Positions 62,417-64,000 of a stretch of 64,000 bases of DNA are shown piece after piece. Made by a program: the position numbers and the translations under genes. The notes under the pieces were generated by a model that ran no database searches, was not told the origin of the DNA, and saw only the letters and a list, made by a program, of their open reading frames with translations. This DNA comes from Acetobacter estunensis (GTDB lineage: Bacteria > Pseudomonadota > Alphaproteobacteria > Acetobacterales > Acetobacteraceae): contig NZ_JAHRDV010000007.1 in NCBI RefSeq assembly GCF_019083805.1, forward strand, positions 1 to 64,000. The letters are read 5' to 3'. The first letter of the stretch is position 1; each line of letters begins with the position of its first letter.

Positions 62417-64000
62417 ATGAGCGTTTCCTCGCGGGATGGTCGGGTTCATCTGGTGCCGCTTTTTGCGGGTCTTGCGCTTTCGTGTTCAGGGGTATGGATG
62501 CCAGCAGACGCGGCCGTGGGCGAAGATGCGACGGATCCGCGGGATGTGCCTGTCGCTCCCAAGAAAGTCTCCGGCAAAACCGCCCACTCAAAGGGGACGC
62601 ATGCACACGATGAGACGATTCCGGGCACCGATACGTCTCCCGGTTCGACGCATGTGGTTGTGACCGGCAGCCGGATGAACATCCTGCATGAGTCTGTGGG
62701 GTTAGCCCGGATGCCTCATGATGTCATGCACACGCCACAGTCTATCAATGTCGTGCCGCAGCTTCTTATGGAACAGCAGAATGTGAAGTCTCTTGATGAG
62801 GCATTGCGAAATGTTCCGGGTATTACGGCATCTGTCGGTGAGGGTGAGGGAGGTATGTCGGGGGATCAGTTTCTGATCCGTGGGTTTCAGGCCCAGAATG
62901 ACATTTACGAAAATGGTCTGCGTGATTTCGGTGTCTATTCCCGTGACAGTTTCAATTACGATCATGTGTCCGTCATCAAAGGGCCGTCTTCAGAAGTGTT
63001 CGGTAATGGCACGACCGGTGGTGCCATCAATATCGTGACGAAGACACCTCATGCCGGATCATCTTATCAGGCGAATTTCTCTGGTGGGTCAGCGCAATAT
63101 TATCGCGGTACTCTCGATATTAATCAGCAAATCAACGAAACGACAGCGGCGCGTCTGACCGCAATGGGCAATGAAAACAATGTCAACGGGCGTGATTACA
63201 TCTATTCGCATCGTTGGGGCATTGCTCCGTCGATCACGTTCGGTCTGAACAAGAAAATATCTTATACTGTCGAATATTTTCATCAAAATGATAATCGTAT
63301 TCCCGATTATGGTGTGTCGGTGGTCACCAAGCCGGGGTCTTCCGTTGGAAAACCCATTACGGAATACGGCGTGAGCCGGAAAAACTGGTATGGCACGACA
63401 TTCGATCAGGATGATACCAGCACGGATATGCTCAGCGGTCGTTTAACGGCCAAAGTCGCGCCGTGGATAACGCTGTACAACGACACTCGGGGCGGTATTT
63501 ATCACCGTTATTACTCTGCTTCGCAGTCAACCTGCGGCACGGCCTGCACTGAGGATTTCTTCTCTGGAGATGCGGCGGCCGCAACGACCACCCGAAATGG
63601 CGGTCTTGGCGGCCCTAATCCCTATCGCCAGAGTGACTGGTCCTTTCAGGATGTCTTTTCTGCAACGGCTGAGGTCAATACAGGAAAGATTCATCATGAG
63701 ATTATTTCCGGATTCGATATCGAGCATGTCGAGGATCATCGGAAAAGTTATGTCTATAACCAGACCCGCACGGGAACGAGCCTCCTCAATCCATCCGCGA
63801 CGGTTGCCGGTCTGCAGCGTCTAAACTGCAATCAGGCGCCTCAAAATCTCGCCAATCTTCCCGATGGAGTGGGTAAAAAATGTTACAAGGACGGTGCCGC
63901 GACAGATATCGGCTTTTTCCTCTCGGATCGTGTGCAATTGGTGAAGTGGTTTTCCATCAACGCCGGATTCCGACTGGATCATTGGTACAGTTCGTATGCG
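62417..64000 (+). CDS. TonB-dependent siderophore receptor, truncated by window edge
   Basis: Open from ATG 62417 to the right edge with no stop (528 codons here, incomplete). A signal-like start (LVPLFAGLALSCSGVWMPADA), a His/Thr/Pro-rich linker and the TonB-box region VVVTGSRMNILHESVG lead to the plug: MHTPQSINVVPQLLMEQQNVKSLDEALRNVPGI, FLIRGFQAQNDIYENGLRDFG, VSVIKGPSSEVFGNGTTGGAINIVTKT, then barrel strands. The plug is of the catecholate/Fiu-like siderophore class. A Fur-like promoter lies just upstream. Confidence 0.9.
   Translation, partial: MSVSSRDGRVHLVPLFAGLALSCSGVWMPADAAVGEDATDPRDVPVAPKKVSGKTAHSKGTHAHDETIPGTDTSPGSTHVVVTGSRMNILHESVGLARMPHDVMHTPQSINVVPQLLMEQQNVKSLDEALRNVPGITASVGEGEGGMSGDQFLIRGFQAQNDIYENGLRDFGVYSRDSFNYDHVSVIKGPSSEVFGNGTTGGAINIVTKTPHAGSSYQANFSGGSAQYYRGTLDINQQINETTAARLTAMGNENNVNGRDYIYSHRWGIAPSITFGLNKKISYTVEYFHQNDNRIPDYGVSVVTKPGSSVGKPITEYGVSRKNWYGTTFDQDDTSTDMLSGRLTAKVAPWITLYNDTRGGIYHRYYSASQSTCGTACTEDFFSGDAAAATTTRNGGLGGPNPYRQSDWSFQDVFSATAEVNTGKIHHEIISGFDIEHVEDHRKSYVYNQTRTGTSLLNPSATVAGLQRLNCNQAPQNLANLPDGVGKKCYKDGAATDIGFFLSDRVQLVKWFSINAGFRLDHWYSSYA

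Noticed and set aside
1-64000. CRISPR arrays and insertion sequences
   Set aside because: I saw no regularly spaced repeats and no transposase-like protein; the only direct tandem repeat noted is the 28-bp pair at 44161.

Overview
The window reads as chromosome from an acetic acid bacterium (Acetobacteraceae, Alphaproteobacteria). By eye it is GC-rich (about 60 %), with ispDF and monomeric-type NADP-icd genes of alphaproteobacterial style, stand-alone fusA and rpmB, and several TonB receptors. The family call rests on protein resemblance recalled from memory; I cannot give a genus. Almost all of it is ordinary housekeeping chromosome. I see no insertion sequence, prophage, rRNA operon or CRISPR array.

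Layout. 0-2.1 kb: surface-polysaccharide genes (a GT2 glycosyltransferase, gmhA, a coiled-coil protein); the first 297 bases are a fold-back of the glycosyltransferase itself. 2.1-6 kb: monooxygenase, cation/H+ antiporter, L,D-transpeptidase-like protein and an OmpR-type regulator. 6-10.1 kb: a TonB receptor divergent from a Tat-exported PLP aminotransferase. 10.2-19.2 kb: a low-GC nuclease-like orphan, xthA, an M19 dipeptidase, uvrC, pgsA, a lipoprotein, moaD-moaE and a D-aminoacylase-like amidohydrolase. 19.3-25.1 kb: biotin locus, bioA divergent from bioF, a BioH-like esterase, a BioC-BioD fusion and a coupled sulfotransferase. 25.1-27.3 kb: a DEAD-box-family helicase (DEGD motif) with a foldable leader, a frameshifted small HTH gene and an AT-rich stretch. 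27.3-36.7 kb: ubiA, rsmE, gshA, a CpdB/5'-nucleotidase family enzyme, a BamE-like lipoprotein, AsmA and ispDF. 36.7-37.3 kb: a decayed membrane-protein gene.

37.4-41 kb: a compact set of acyl-CoA dehydrogenase-like, PIG-L deacetylase, NodS-like methyltransferase and GT2 genes. This is the best candidate for an undescribed pathway. 41-47.4 kb: aldo/keto reductase with a secreted amidohydrolase, a DUF3574-like lipoprotein, a NUDIX protein, an Atm1-type ABC exporter and a small protein. 47.6-50.3 kb: rpmB and fusA. 50.5-58.1 kb: an orphan TadG-like vWA protein, an EamA exporter, a glycogen-debranching-type enzyme, a lytic transglycosylase, icd and a small secreted protein. 58.6-64 kb: iron-uptake end, with a siderophore receptor, an AraC regulator, tRNA-His and a second siderophore receptor that runs off the right edge and is therefore easily missed.

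How the genes work together. The bio genes supply pimelate priming (BioC), methyl-ester removal (BioH-like), BioF, BioA and BioD; only bioB is absent. gshA and the Atm1-type exporter may connect through glutathione or thiol export. The receptors near the right end carry Fur-like promoter elements. All functional calls are from sequence reading only; no database search was possible.
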